Notes under the pieces: generated by a model
The model's database searches: none
What the model saw: only the letters and a program-made list of their open reading frames with translations
What the model was told of the DNA's origin: nothing
Shown: positions 8,470 through 18,067 of the stretch, piece after piece
How positions within the stretch are numbered: the stretch's first letter is position 1
Layout: each line of letters starts with the position of its first letter
Origin: Chryseolinea lacunae
GTDB taxonomy: Bacteria; Bacteroidota; Bacteroidia; Cytophagales; Cyclobacteriaceae
Assembly (NCBI RefSeq): GCF_016735595.1
Contig: NZ_JAERRB010000001.1
Location: 310,001 to 374,000 of the forward strand
Direction of reading: 5' to 3'
DNA: 64,000 bases
Program-made: the position numbers and the translations under genes

Positions 8470-10158
8470 TTAATAGTTCGGATTCTGATCCAGTTGATTG
8501 CCGGACGAAAGAATTTCAGCGCGCGGGATGGGGAGCCAATAGTGTTGCTCTTCAAACTTGCGTCCATCGAGGGCCACTTTCTTCGCATAGGTAAGCGAGT
8601 TGTCTGCATTCTTGGTGATGGAGATTCCGTAGGCTGGTTCGTTCTCGGTGTCGATGGCAATTTTCCAGCGACGCACATCATAGAAGCGATGCTCTTCAAA
8701 CGCCAACTCTACCTGACGTTCGCGACGGATGGCTTCCCGCATTTCCGATTGTGTTAATCCAGCAGGCAGATCGGGCATGCCGGCACGGTCGCGGATCTGA
8801 TTGATGGCATCATACACCGAGGCGTCGGCGCCAGCCACTTCGTTTTGTGCTTCAGCATAGTTCAGCAACACTTCTGCATAACGAAGGTAGATCCAGGGTT
8901 GCACACCCGCCACATCCCAGGGATTGTCGATGGGAAGTTTGTCGTCCAAAAACTTCAACAGGTAATAACCGGTCTTCGACGCGTTCCAGTTGTCGCGACC
9001 ATCTTTGCTGTCTTTGCCGCCGGGCAGGAAGGTTTCGATTTCGCGACCTCTGTAGTCTGCACCGTTATACAGGATGCTGGCGTAAAATCTGGGGTCACGA
9101 TTCGCATAAGGGTCTGCCACATGCGCAGCGTTGTTCCAGTCGAAAGGCACGGCCGTGTTGGCATCCACTTTCACCTCATAGGCATCCACCAGATTTTGCA
9201 GGGGCGAGTTGCCTGCCCATCCGCCAAAACCGTTGGGGCCGTTCGAAATTTCGAGACACACGTGACGCGCACCTACAGCATAGAGGCGTTCAAAAATGAT
9301 CTCGCCGCTCGACGGTGTTTGAAACAAACTACGGTAGTCGGCGTGCAAAGAATAACCCAGGGTCATCACAGCCTTTGCTGCATCCGCGGCCTGTTGCCAG
9401 CTACCTGCGCTATACAACGGGCTGGCGGCATACAACGCCAATCTCGACTTGAGGGCCAGCGCTGCACCTTTGGTGGCACGCCCCAGTTTCCAGTTTGAAT
9501 CGTTGTTGGCCGGGAGACCACTCGCAGCCTGATCCAACTGCGTTGTTACATATTGCAATCCTTCAGCGATGGTCGATTTCTGAAACAGCTTGGGATCGGA
9601 AAGATTGTCCTGGAGCGCATACACTAAATCACCCATGAGCACTACCGAACCGTAGTTGCGAATGAGGTCGTGATAACGATAGGCACGGATAAATTTAAGT
9701 TCAGCTTCGAGGCGTTGTTTGCGTGACGCACTCATCTTCAAGGCTCCGATCTGAGCCAGGGCATAGTTACATTCGCGAATGCTGCGATAGCTTCTTGACC
9801 AAAGGGTGCCGGCGATGCCGGTGTTCTCAGGCGCAAGTTGTCCACGCTGAACCACCCACGTATTGTCATCGTTGTTATAGATCGCTTCGTCGGTGAGCGA
9901 GGCCCACAGCGCGTATTCAAAACCGCGACCAAAACCGGGAGGCGTTCCTTCAGCTTCCTTGTCCATGAGCCGAACGCCCATGTAGCGGTTGATAACAAAG
10001 TCTTCGAAGAGCGATGAGTCTGAAGCAATGGCTTCGTCAGATATACGGTCCGTTGGCTTTACGTCAAGGAGGTCGCCGTTACACGCCGACAACAGTCCGG
10101 CAATTCCCAACGCACCGGCCAGTATTGTGTATGTGAATTTTACTTTCATGGTCTTCAT
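8470..10158 (-). CDS. SusD/RagB-family nutrient-binding lipoprotein
   Basis: The protein has 562 residues and a lipoprotein signal with C26 (AGLLSAC) followed by NGDLLDVKPTDRIS, the usual SusD opening. M4 is a possible alternative start. Alpha-helical TPR-like segments fill the N-terminal half. The C-terminal signature is present (RRERQVELAFEEHRFYDVRRW and HYWLPIPRAEI...NPNY), so the gene is intact and of usual length. SusD proteins form the lid of the SusC transporter and bind oligosaccharide at the outer face of the outer membrane. It begins 3 bp after the SusC stop codon, so the two are translationally linked. Confidence 0.95.
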   Translation of the reverse strand: MKTMKVKFTYTILAGALGIAGLLSACNGDLLDVKPTDRISDEAIASDSSLFEDFVINRYMGVRLMDKEAEGTPPGFGRGFEYALWASLTDEAIYNNDDNTWVVQRGQLAPENTGIAGTLWSRSYRSIRECNYALAQIGALKMSASRKQRLEAELKFIRAYRYHDLIRNYGSVVLMGDLVYALQDNLSDPKLFQKSTIAEGLQYVTTQLDQAASGLPANNDSNWKLGRATKGAALALKSRLALYAASPLYSAGSWQQAADAAKAVMTLGYSLHADYRSLFQTPSSGEIIFERLYAVGARHVCLEISNGPNGFGGWAGNSPLQNLVDAYEVKVDANTAVPFDWNNAAHVADPYANRDPRFYASILYNGADYRGREIETFLPGGKDSKDGRDNWNASKTGYYLLKFLDDKLPIDNPWDVAGVQPWIYLRYAEVLLNYAEAQNEVAGADASVYDAINQIRDRAGMPDLPAGLTQSEMREAIRRERQVELAFEEHRFYDVRRWKIAIDTENEPAYGISITKNADNSLTYAKKVALDGRKFEEQHYWLPIPRAEILSSGNQLDQNPNY

Positions 10159-10161
10159 AAT

Positions 10162-13100
10162 TTAGAACTGGATGTTTACACCAACATTGATGATGCGCTG
10201 CTGCGGATAGAACTGACCGCTTTCGCTGCTGCCTTCCGGATCGTAGTCTTTCACTTTGGTGATGGTGAACAGGTTGAATGCATTGGCATAGAGACGCAGG
10301 GCGCTGATTCTATACTTAGACAACAAGGTTGTAGGAACGTTGTAGCCAATCGACACGTTCTTCAAACGAACAAACGAAGAGTTGTTCAACCAAAAGTTGT
10401 TTTTGTAAAGACCTCCATTCACCGACGATGATGCACGGTTGTCTACGCGTGGATAACTTCCTTCAGGATTGGTGGGGCTCCAACGATTGTCGGCCCATGT
10501 GCTGTAGAAGTTTCCTACCGTTCCGGATTCTGCCAACACATATTGATTTACACGACCCTGGCCTGCAAACAAGAGGGCAATGTCGAAGTTTTTCCAACCG
10601 CCCGACAAATTCACACCGTATGTGATTTGGGGAATGTTGCCATATTCGGTTCGCACCTGATCGTCGGCTGTGATTTTGCCGTCTTTGTTATAATCCTCGT
10701 AGATCAGATCTCCCAGCTTTGCATTGGCCAGGTGTGGATTGGAGTCGATGTCGGCTTGTGTACGGAAGATACCGATAGCGTTGTAGAGCAGGTATGTGTT
10801 TAGTGGTCTGCCGGTCTGACGTTGATAGTCGAGTGTGCCGGAAGCTTCATCAATAAAGATAATCTTGCTCTTTGCCAACGTCATGTTAGCAGAAGCACCA
10901 TACCAAAAGTCGCCTTGACGTTTGTTGTAGCCAATGGTAGTCTCAAAGCCCGAGCTTCTTACTTTACCGATGTTTTCAAATGGCACAAGCGGTGCATAGT
11001 TCGCGCTGTTGTCGTTGAAGGGATTCGCGATACCCGACACACCCGGGATGGAAGCGTTGCGGGGAGTCAAAATACGGGAACGATCTTGTGTGAAGTAGAT
11101 AAATTCAAACGTAATGTTTCTCGCCACGGTGGCGTTCAGACCGATGTCTGTTTTCTTTGCTACCTCCCAGGTAATTTCGGGGTTGGCCAGTTTTGTCAGG
11201 TCAATGCCGGGATGTTTGTCGCCGCCGATAACATACACGTTATTGAACGAGTAGTTGTTAAAATACTGAAACTGCGTGAGCTTGTCATTGCCAGCAATCT
11301 GGTTTGCGTTGTCATTTCCAAGTTCACCGTAGGATGCGCGAATTTTCAAATCGTTGATGGCTTCTACGTTGCTAAACCAACCTTCTTCCGATATGCGCCA
11401 TCCGGCCGACACGGCAGGGAAATAGCCATAGCGATGTCCGGCAGGAAAGTTTGATGTTCCGTCAATACGCATCTGCGCTTCAAAGAGGTATTTCTCTTTG
11501 TAGTTGTAGGCCAACTTACCAATGTAGCTCTTGCGTGCATAGTTGAAGCTGCTGCCGGTGTTGTCGCGGTCGGTTGCCGCAGAACCACCTTGCGAAAGCT
11601 CAGGGGTTTGGATGGTGGGGTAATTCAGGCGTGTGGCGTTGAACGTTTCACGATGCACCTTGCTCTGCTCGTAGGCTACAAAAGCGCTCACGTAGTGATT
11701 GCCCAATTGTTTTTCGTAGTTAAGCTTCAGGTTGTCGGTGATCATGCTGGTGTTGTCTTGCGACTCCACCATTTTGCCAAGCCCGGAAGAACCACCGGTT
11801 ACCACGGGCGAGTATGTGCCATCGCCACTGTTGTAGCGATATAAGGTGTAGGGCTGAGAGAAAACCTTTCCAAAATTCCAGATCTTATCCACCGAATAAA
11901 AGCCATCGATCGAAAGGCCTTTCACAAATGGCAACGCATAGCTTGCGCGGAGAATTCCGTTAAACACGTTTTGCGGATTCATGTTTGTTCCACCCATATC
12001 GGTAGCCATCACCACGGGGTTGTTGTTCTCCACACCTGTCGACGGCAATCCGTTTGGATAGGTAGCGATGGTGGTGGGATAGGCGCGATAGATCGAGCGG
12101 AATATATCGTTGGCACCATACGTAGGATACTTGCGATCTTCCTGGCGACCCGACAACGACAACGACACTTTAAAATCCTTTGTCACGTTGGCGTCGATGT
12201 TGGAGCGAAAGCTATACTGATTGTATTGTGTTGCGCCGTTTTTATACAAACCATCCTGGTGTGTTTTACCCAGCGACACATAGTAATGAACATCTTCCGT
12301 TCCACCTTTGATGGAGAGGTTGTGTTGGTTTTGGAGGGCTACTTTTTTCAGGGTTTCTTTGGCCCAGTTGGTGTTGGGATAATTCAACGGATCAGATCCA
12401 TCTCTGAACTTCTGAATTTCCGCTTCCGAATAGTGCTGGTTCATGCCCCCGGCATTGTTGGTGTAGTAGTCGATCTCGTTTTGGATCGTAGCATACGTAG
12501 CAGCGTCGGCCATGTGGGGCAAACGCGTGGGTGAAGAGAAACCCTGGTTGAAGCTATAGGCAATGGTTGGTTTGCCCGACTTGCCACGCTTGGTGGTGAC
12601 GAGGATTACACCATTGGCCGCACGGCTTCCATACACTGCAGCAGAAGCATCTTTCAGAATCGAGATGCTTTCAATGTCGTTTGGATTCAGACGTTCCAAA
12701 CCACCGAGTTGTCCGGGAATACCGTCAACAACAACCAGCACGTCGTTGCTACCGGTTGTGGCCTGACCACGGATAGTAAAGGTACTGCCGTCGTAGCCAG
12801 GTTCGCCACCACGGTTACTCGCAATGATACCCGAAAAACGACCGGCCAACGAGTTAGACACGTTGGGCTGTGGACTCTTCACGATGTCGTCGCCTTTCAC
12901 TTGCGAGATGGAACCGGTGAGCGTTTCTTTCTTTTGCTCGCCATAACCAACCACCACAATTTCAGACAGGGTTTCGACGTCCGACTCAAGCGAAATGTCG
13001 ATGGCGGTTCGGCTGCCCACCACGGCTTCCTGCGTTTTGTATCCGATGAAGGTGAACACCAAAACGGATTCCGCATTGGGTACGCTGATGGAATACTTTC

Positions 13101-13302
13101 CATCGGCATCCGTAGTGGTGCCGATGCTGGTGCCTTTCACGATGATGTTGACGCCAGGCAAGGTTGCTCCATCATCGGAGGAGCTTACCTTTCCCTGGAT
13201 GGTGATGTCGACCGCACGGGGCGCTGCCTGCGCCGCTACCCAGAGGGTCATGAGCATCATGGCCGTGGACAGCAATCTTTTTAGTAGATGTTTAAGATTC
13301 AT
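10162..13302 (-). CDS. SusC/RagA-family TonB-dependent outer-membrane transporter
   Basis: The 1046-residue protein has a signal peptide (about 1-26, ending AQA-A). A carboxypeptidase-D-regulatory-like beta domain follows (about 33-115, VSSSDDGATLPGVNIIVKG). The SusC linker VVVGYGEQKKETLTGSIS comes next, then the plug (about 130-240, with DVLVVVDGIPG and GVILVTTKRG) and a 22-strand-type barrel ending NVGVNIQF. There is no N-terminal STN domain, so an anti-sigma-factor circuit is not expected; the neighbouring hybrid two-component regulator is the likely controller. It imports oligosaccharides with SusD. No TAnnTTTG promoter box was found in the 467 bp upstream. Confidence 0.96.
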   Translation of the reverse strand: MNLKHLLKRLLSTAMMLMTLWVAAQAAPRAVDITIQGKVSSSDDGATLPGVNIIVKGTSIGTTTDADGKYSISVPNAESVLVFTFIGYKTQEAVVGSRTAIDISLESDVETLSEIVVVGYGEQKKETLTGSISQVKGDDIVKSPQPNVSNSLAGRFSGIIASNRGGEPGYDGSTFTIRGQATTGSNDVLVVVDGIPGQLGGLERLNPNDIESISILKDASAAVYGSRAANGVILVTTKRGKSGKPTIAYSFNQGFSSPTRLPHMADAATYATIQNEIDYYTNNAGGMNQHYSEAEIQKFRDGSDPLNYPNTNWAKETLKKVALQNQHNLSIKGGTEDVHYYVSLGKTHQDGLYKNGATQYNQYSFRSNIDANVTKDFKVSLSLSGRQEDRKYPTYGANDIFRSIYRAYPTTIATYPNGLPSTGVENNNPVVMATDMGGTNMNPQNVFNGILRASYALPFVKGLSIDGFYSVDKIWNFGKVFSQPYTLYRYNSGDGTYSPVVTGGSSGLGKMVESQDNTSMITDNLKLNYEKQLGNHYVSAFVAYEQSKVHRETFNATRLNYPTIQTPELSQGGSAATDRDNTGSSFNYARKSYIGKLAYNYKEKYLFEAQMRIDGTSNFPAGHRYGYFPAVSAGWRISEEGWFSNVEAINDLKIRASYGELGNDNANQIAGNDKLTQFQYFNNYSFNNVYVIGGDKHPGIDLTKLANPEITWEVAKKTDIGLNATVARNITFEFIYFTQDRSRILTPRNASIPGVSGIANPFNDNSANYAPLVPFENIGKVRSSGFETTIGYNKRQGDFWYGASANMTLAKSKIIFIDEASGTLDYQRQTGRPLNTYLLYNAIGIFRTQADIDSNPHLANAKLGDLIYEDYNKDGKITADDQVRTEYGNIPQITYGVNLSGGWKNFDIALLFAGQGRVNQYVLAESGTVGNFYSTWADNRWSPTNPEGSYPRVDNRASSSVNGGLYKNNFWLNNSSFVRLKNVSIGYNVPTTLLSKYRISALRLYANAFNLFTITKVKDYDPEGSSESGQFYPQQRIINVGVNIQF

Positions 13303-13769
13303 AGAGTTTTGTTTGTGAAATGGGAATCATTTAAGTTCTTCGACGGGCTCAAAAAGCGACAGGGCGTCGCTATCCCGAACTGAAAAATTGGCGTTTCATA
13401 GGCGTTAGAAGCGTTAAGGTTATTGACTTCCGGCCTGGGCCTCGTATGTGGCGCAAACCTTTGCATAAAAGTCTCCGAAATCGTTTCCTGAAAGGAGGGG
13501 TAAATTGAAAAATCGTGAGGGGCAGATGCGTTTCGGCCCGAAAAAGGCCTTCCTGATGCATTTAAACGCTGAAAATGTTAAAAATGTCCGACCCAACCCT
13601 GCTGTCCACAGCATGGGGGGCAGTTGTTCATTTGGGGATGGGCCCGAATTGGCTTAGGATGCGCACGATGCGTGTCAGCCGAAGGCCGGGACCGTGGGGC
13701 ACAAGGGTGCCAGCGTCACGTTGCTTTTCGAAAAATTCAGGCAGGACTTCAACAAAAAAATCGGGCCGG
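13303..13769. other. Gene-free region upstream of susC
   Basis: There is no ORF with plausible composition in these 467 bp between the regulator stop codon and the SusC start. The region must hold the susC promoter and any binding site for the hybrid regulator, but I could not identify either by eye. The one visible structure is the short hairpin listed at 13351-13370. Confidence 0.6.
13351..13370 (-). terminator. Weak candidate terminator or leader hairpin before susC
   Basis: On the minus strand GCGAC, a 5-nt loop and GTCGC are followed at once by TTTTT. The stem is only 5 bp. It lies about 50 bp upstream of the SusC start and could end read-through from the regulator gene or act in the susC leader. 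Confidence 0.35.
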
Positions 13770-16700
13770 TCATTCGGCGCCTTCGGTGTTCTTGCTGTAT
13801 TCGGACGGGGGGTAGCCGAACTCTTTCACAAAGCTTTGACGGAAGTATTTGAGGTCGGAGAAGCCCACCATATAGACCACTTCGAACACTTTGTATTGAT
13901 GTGACTTCAGCAGACGGGCCGCCTCCTGCATGCGCAACGAGCGCAAGTATTCCACGGGCGTGAGGCCGGTCAGCATCTTCACTTTTTTATAGACCAGCGT
14001 GCGGCTCATGCTCAGCGCTTCACACAGTTCGTTCACGTTGAACGCCGGGTTGTCGAGGTTGGCTTTCAGGGTGTCGTAGATGGAATGCAGAAACTTTTCG
14101 TCCACGCCGTTCACGTCTTTCGGGCTTTCGGCCACCGGTGTGGCCTGGGTGAAGAGGTTGCGATAGAATCGCTTGAGGTTCTCGCGCAGCTGCAGCAGGT
14201 TTTGGATGGTCAGCGACAACATCTCCGGACTGAATGGCTTGGTGATGTAGGCATCTGCGCCGCCTTCGATACCTTCTTTGTGATGCGTGTGCGACGTGCG
14301 TGCCGTGAGCAGAATCACAGGAATGTGGCTGGTGCGGAGGTTGGCTTTCAGTTCGTGTGTGAGTTCGATGCCATCCATCTCGGGCATCATGATGTCGCTG
14401 ATGATGAGATCGGGGTGATATTCGAGGGCGAGGGCCAGCGCGTCTTTTCCGTTGTCGGCTTCCAGAATGCGGTAGCGTTTTTCAAAATATTCTTTCAGGA
14501 AAGCGCGGATGTCTTCATCGTCTTCGGCGATGAGCACGCTTTGCAATCCTTTTTTGGCTGCGTTGTCTTCTTCCGATTCAGCAAGCACCAGCGTGGGCAG
14601 GGGCGCATGGTCTTCGTGCGGCGCAAACAGAAATTTCTCCGAATCCTTGGGGGCGCACAGGTCTTCGGGTTTGAAATGATCTTTGCCCAATAACAGCGAG
14701 ATGCTGAACACGGAGCCTTTTCCCTCCACACTGTCCACCAGAATTTCGCCATGATGCAAATGCACCAGCTTCTTCGCCAGGGCCAGCCCGATGCCCGAAC
14801 TCATCGGCCCCGAGTCGTCGCCTTTATAGAACCAGTTAAAAATGTTATGCAGCTGTTTCCTGGGAATGCCGATGCCATTGTCGGAGACGCGGATCACCAC
14901 CCTGTCTTCGTGTGGTTGCACGGCTATGCTCACCGCGTTTCCCTTGCCGATGTATTTAAAGGCGTTCGACAGAATGTTGGTGACTGCCATTTCCAGCTTC
15001 TCGGTATCAAACCATACTTTGATGGAGGGCACTTCGGATATGAACTGGAAGTCGATGTTTTTTCGCAAGGCCAGTTCCTTGAAGGTGATGTATACTTCCT
15101 CCACGAATGTGACCACATTCTCTTCGCTCACCTTCAGCACCACGTTGCCGCTTTCAATCTTGCGGTAGTCAAGCAGTTTGTTGATGAGGTTGAGCAACTT
15201 GTGGGCGTTGCGATAGACCATCTTCAACTTGCGCCCGGTAGACGTGTTGCCTTCGCGCATCACCATCTCTTCGAGCGGGCCGATCATGAGCGTGAGGGGC
15301 GTACGGAATTCGTGCGACACCTCGGTGAAGAAACTGAGCTTCTCGCGCACGCGTTGCCGTTCGCGCTTGCGCTGCGCCTTTTCAATTTTCAGACGCTTGC
15401 GCAAGGTGGCCTGCTTCCGCCGCACCAGCAGCACCGTGCCGCACATTCCACCCAAAACCAGCACATAGAGCAAATAGGCCCATGGCGTTCTCCAGAAGGG
15501 TGGCAGAATGGTGACATCAACACTGGCATAGGCATCGCTCCACGTGTTGTCCTGGTTGGAAGCTTTCACTTTGAAGGTGTATTCGCCAGGTCCGAGATAG
15601 CGGTAAGTGGCAGATCGCTGGTTGCCCACATAGTTCCATTCGTGATCCAACCCCTCCAGCATGTAGGCATACTTGTTCTTCTCGGGATAGCTGTAGTTCA
15701 ATCCCACAAAATCAAACGTGAACACCGATTGATCGTGTTTCAAGGTGATGTGTTGCGTCTGGCTGATGACCTGATCCAACACAAAATCGTTTTCATTTTT
15801 GGCGTTCACCTCCACCGGTTTGTTAAAGAGTTGAAGACCGGAGATCATCACCTCGGGTTCCTTCAAGTCTTTCATCACCTTCTCGGGATAGAATATGTTG
15901 AGGCCCATAGTGCCGCCAAAACACATGTAGCCGGCAATGTCGTTGTAGACCGCCGAGCCGGTATTGTACTGCCCTTCCTGCAAGCCGTCGTTCACGTCGT
16001 AGTTTGTGAATTGCTGTTTGTCTTTCTCGAATTTCGAGATGCCTTTGTTGGTGCCCATCCACAGGTTGTCGGCGTTGTCGATGAGAATGGAATAGATGGT
16101 GTTGTTGGCCAGCCCGTTTTTGTTGTCGTAGCGTTTAATGGTTTTGGTGCGGGTGTCGTAGCTGTGAATGCCCCCGCCGCCCGTGCCGATCCACAAATTG
16201 TTCTGGCGGTCCATGCTCAAGGCAAACACCACGTTGCTGTGCAACTCGTCTTCTTCTTCGGAGGGATGAAATAGACGCTTGCTCACTTTTGTTTCGGGAT
16301 CGAACTGATGCAAGCCGTCGCCATAGAGGCCCAGCCACAGTTTCCCGCTGCTGTCTTCCGTGATGGCGCGAATGTCGCCATATTGCAACGACGAATTTAT
16401 GCCGGGGGGATTGCGGTAGGTTTGCGTGGCTTTGTCCAGCAAACACAATCCACCCCGGTTCGTGCCCACCCATATGTTTTTCTTGGAATCTTCAAAGATC
16501 ACCCGCACATCTCTCCCACCGGTCTGCGACGGACTGCCGACAAACGGATAGTTTACAAATGCATCACGCTTTTCGTCATAGCGAAAAATGCCTTTCGAAT
16601 AGGTTCCGAACCAGAATGTGTTTTCATGATCGCGCAGCGCACTCAGCACAGAGTTGTCGGTGAGGCTCCCCTTTGCACCGTCGGCGGTGTAGTGGCGCAC

Positions 16701-17903
16701 GGTTTCGCCGTTCAGTTTTGATTTGTAGATGCCGTTGGCTTCAGTGCCAAGCCATAAATAACCATTGGGGTCGTAGGTCATGCCGCAATACTGCACAAAG
16801 CTGGATGCGGTCTTGAAATATTGCTTGGTCTGGATTTTCACAAAGCGTTCTTTCACACTGCTCTTCATGTAGATGCCGTCGCCAAAGGTGCCCATCCACA
16901 GGTTGTCGTCTTTGTCTTCGTAGAGCGACTGCACGGTGCGTTTGGAGATGTCGTAGTCTACCAGGTTTTCGATATGACGAATGATCACGTCTTCCGGGGC
17001 GCGGCTGGTCAGTTGACGCAGGTCAAGCACAAACAACCCTCCGCCCTGCACACCAATCCATAGGTTCTCGTGACGGTCGGCCAACAGGCTGAAGATGTTT
17101 CCCCCCGCGATACCCGAGCTTTTGACGTTGAACGTATAGAACCGGTTCTCCTGACGTTTGTAGAGCACCAGCCCGTCGGCCGTGCCAATCCACAGGTTGC
17201 CCGAAAGGTCTTCGGCAAAACAACGCACATTCAACGACGGCAATGCTTTGTTGTCAGACAGGGTCTCCTGCCGTTTCACCACTACGCCATTGCTCACTTT
17301 AAATACTTCGAGCCCGCCATCTTGCGTGCCCACCCACAACAGTCCGTATTTGTCTTCGTGCAACGCCAGCGTCTGCGTGCTGGAAAGACCCGGCAATGTC
17401 ATTTGGTTATAGGGCGTGAACACGCCCGTTGTTTTGTTGAAGGAGGCAAACCCAGCCGCATACCAGGCGATCCACAAATTGTGTGCACTGCCTTCGGTGA
17501 TGAAGCTCACATCGTTTTGCGGCGACGAGCTACCGCCTTTTGTTGGATGGTGTTGATAGAGCGTGAATTGTTCGCGCAACCGGTCAAAATGGTGAAGACC
17601 TTTGCGCGACGATACCCAGAAGGAACCTTCGGAGTCTTTGAAAATATTTTGGACAAAATTGTCGGCGAGGCTTTTCGAATTGTCGGAGTCGTGTTTGAAG
17701 ATCTTGAACGAATAGCCGTCGAAGCGATTGAGGCCGTCTTCGGTGGCAAACCACATGAGGCCCTGATCGTCTTGCGTGATGCTGTTCACCACGCCCTGCG
17801 AAAGACCGTCCTTGATGCCATAGCGTTTCACACGACTTTCCGGCTCCTGCTGGCCAGCAGCGCTTAATGTCATCAGCAAAAACAAACCGGCGATCAACCT
17901 CAT
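13770..17903 (-). CDS. Hybrid two-component regulator of the Sus locus (HTCS)
   Basis: I start the protein at the internal ATG giving MRLIAGLFLLMTLSAAGQQ, a normal signal peptide; the frame is open to 17972 but the extra 23 residues would bury it. The remaining 1377 residues show a classic HTCS. Two seven-bladed periplasmic propellers of regulator repeats (many LWIGT, NLWMGT and GLWVGT blades) come first. A Y_Y_Y domain lies at about 735-800 and one transmembrane helix near 805-825. A HisKA domain has the phosphohistidine H864 in EVSHEFRTP; an HATPase lies at about 965-1045, a receiver has D1170 in ISDIMMP, and an AraC-type DNA-binding domain forms the last 110 residues. It senses a periplasmic oligosaccharide and would activate the adjacent susC operon. 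The ligand is unknown. Confidence 0.95.
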   Translation of the reverse strand: MRLIAGLFLLMTLSAAGQQEPESRVKRYGIKDGLSQGVVNSITQDDQGLMWFATEDGLNRFDGYSFKIFKHDSDNSKSLADNFVQNIFKDSEGSFWVSSRKGLHHFDRLREQFTLYQHHPTKGGSSSPQNDVSFITEGSAHNLWIAWYAAGFASFNKTTGVFTPYNQMTLPGLSSTQTLALHEDKYGLLWVGTQDGGLEVFKVSNGVVVKRQETLSDNKALPSLNVRCFAEDLSGNLWIGTADGLVLYKRQENRFYTFNVKSSGIAGGNIFSLLADRHENLWIGVQGGGLFVLDLRQLTSRAPEDVIIRHIENLVDYDISKRTVQSLYEDKDDNLWMGTFGDGIYMKSSVKERFVKIQTKQYFKTASSFVQYCGMTYDPNGYLWLGTEANGIYKSKLNGETVRHYTADGAKGSLTDNSVLSALRDHENTFWFGTYSKGIFRYDEKRDAFVNYPFVGSPSQTGGRDVRVIFEDSKKNIWVGTNRGGLCLLDKATQTYRNPPGINSSLQYGDIRAITEDSSGKLWLGLYGDGLHQFDPETKVSKRLFHPSEEEDELHSNVVFALSMDRQNNLWIGTGGGGIHSYDTRTKTIKRYDNKNGLANNTIYSILIDNADNLWMGTNKGISKFEKDKQQFTNYDVNDGLQEGQYNTGSAVYNDIAGYMCFGGTMGLNIFYPEKVMKDLKEPEVMISGLQLFNKPVEVNAKNENDFVLDQVISQTQHITLKHDQSVFTFDFVGLNYSYPEKNKYAYMLEGLDHEWNYVGNQRSATYRYLGPGEYTFKVKASNQDNTWSDAYASVDVTILPPFWRTPWAYLLYVLVLGGMCGTVLLVRRKQATLRKRLKIEKAQRKRERQRVREKLSFFTEVSHEFRTPLTLMIGPLEEMVMREGNTSTGRKLKMVYRNAHKLLNLINKLLDYRKIESGNVVLKVSEENVVTFVEEVYITFKELALRKNIDFQFISEVPSIKVWFDTEKLEMAVTNILSNAFKYIGKGNAVSIAVQPHEDRVVIRVSDNGIGIPRKQLHNIFNWFYKGDDSGPMSSGIGLALAKKLVHLHHGEILVDSVEGKGSVFSISLLLGKDHFKPEDLCAPKDSEKFLFAPHEDHAPLPTLVLAESEEDNAAKKGLQSVLIAEDDEDIRAFLKEYFEKRYRILEADNGKDALALALEYHPDLIISDIMMPEMDGIELTHELKANLRTSHIPVILLTARTSHTHHKEGIEGGADAYITKPFSPEMLSLTIQNLLQLRENLKRFYRNLFTQATPVAESPKDVNGVDEKFLHSIYDTLKANLDNPAFNVNELCEALSMSRTLVYKKVKMLTGLTPVEYLRSLRMQEAARLLKSHQYKVFEVVYMVGFSDLKYFRQSFVKEFGYPPSEYSKNTEGAE

Positions 17904-18067
17904 GGTGGTCAGAAATACTTTTTCCAAACATACTGAAAAAAGAAAGACAATCGCAGGGGTGTTGTCGCTCATCCCAAACCTGCACGCTCTATATTATTAT
18001 AATAAGGCAGCCAGACGGTGTGGAGTTGCGGTGCCCGATCAGGCCTTGTGCCCGAATCAACGATCGG

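Noticed and set aside
13303-13769. Remnant gene or IS between the HTCS and susC
   Set aside because: No frame shows family similarity, and no terminal inverted repeats or target duplications were found.
14751-16274. 507-codon plus-strand open frame
   Set aside because: It is antisense to the histidine-kinase and propeller part of the HTCS gene, has no start context or recognisable domain, and the composition is that of a shadow frame.
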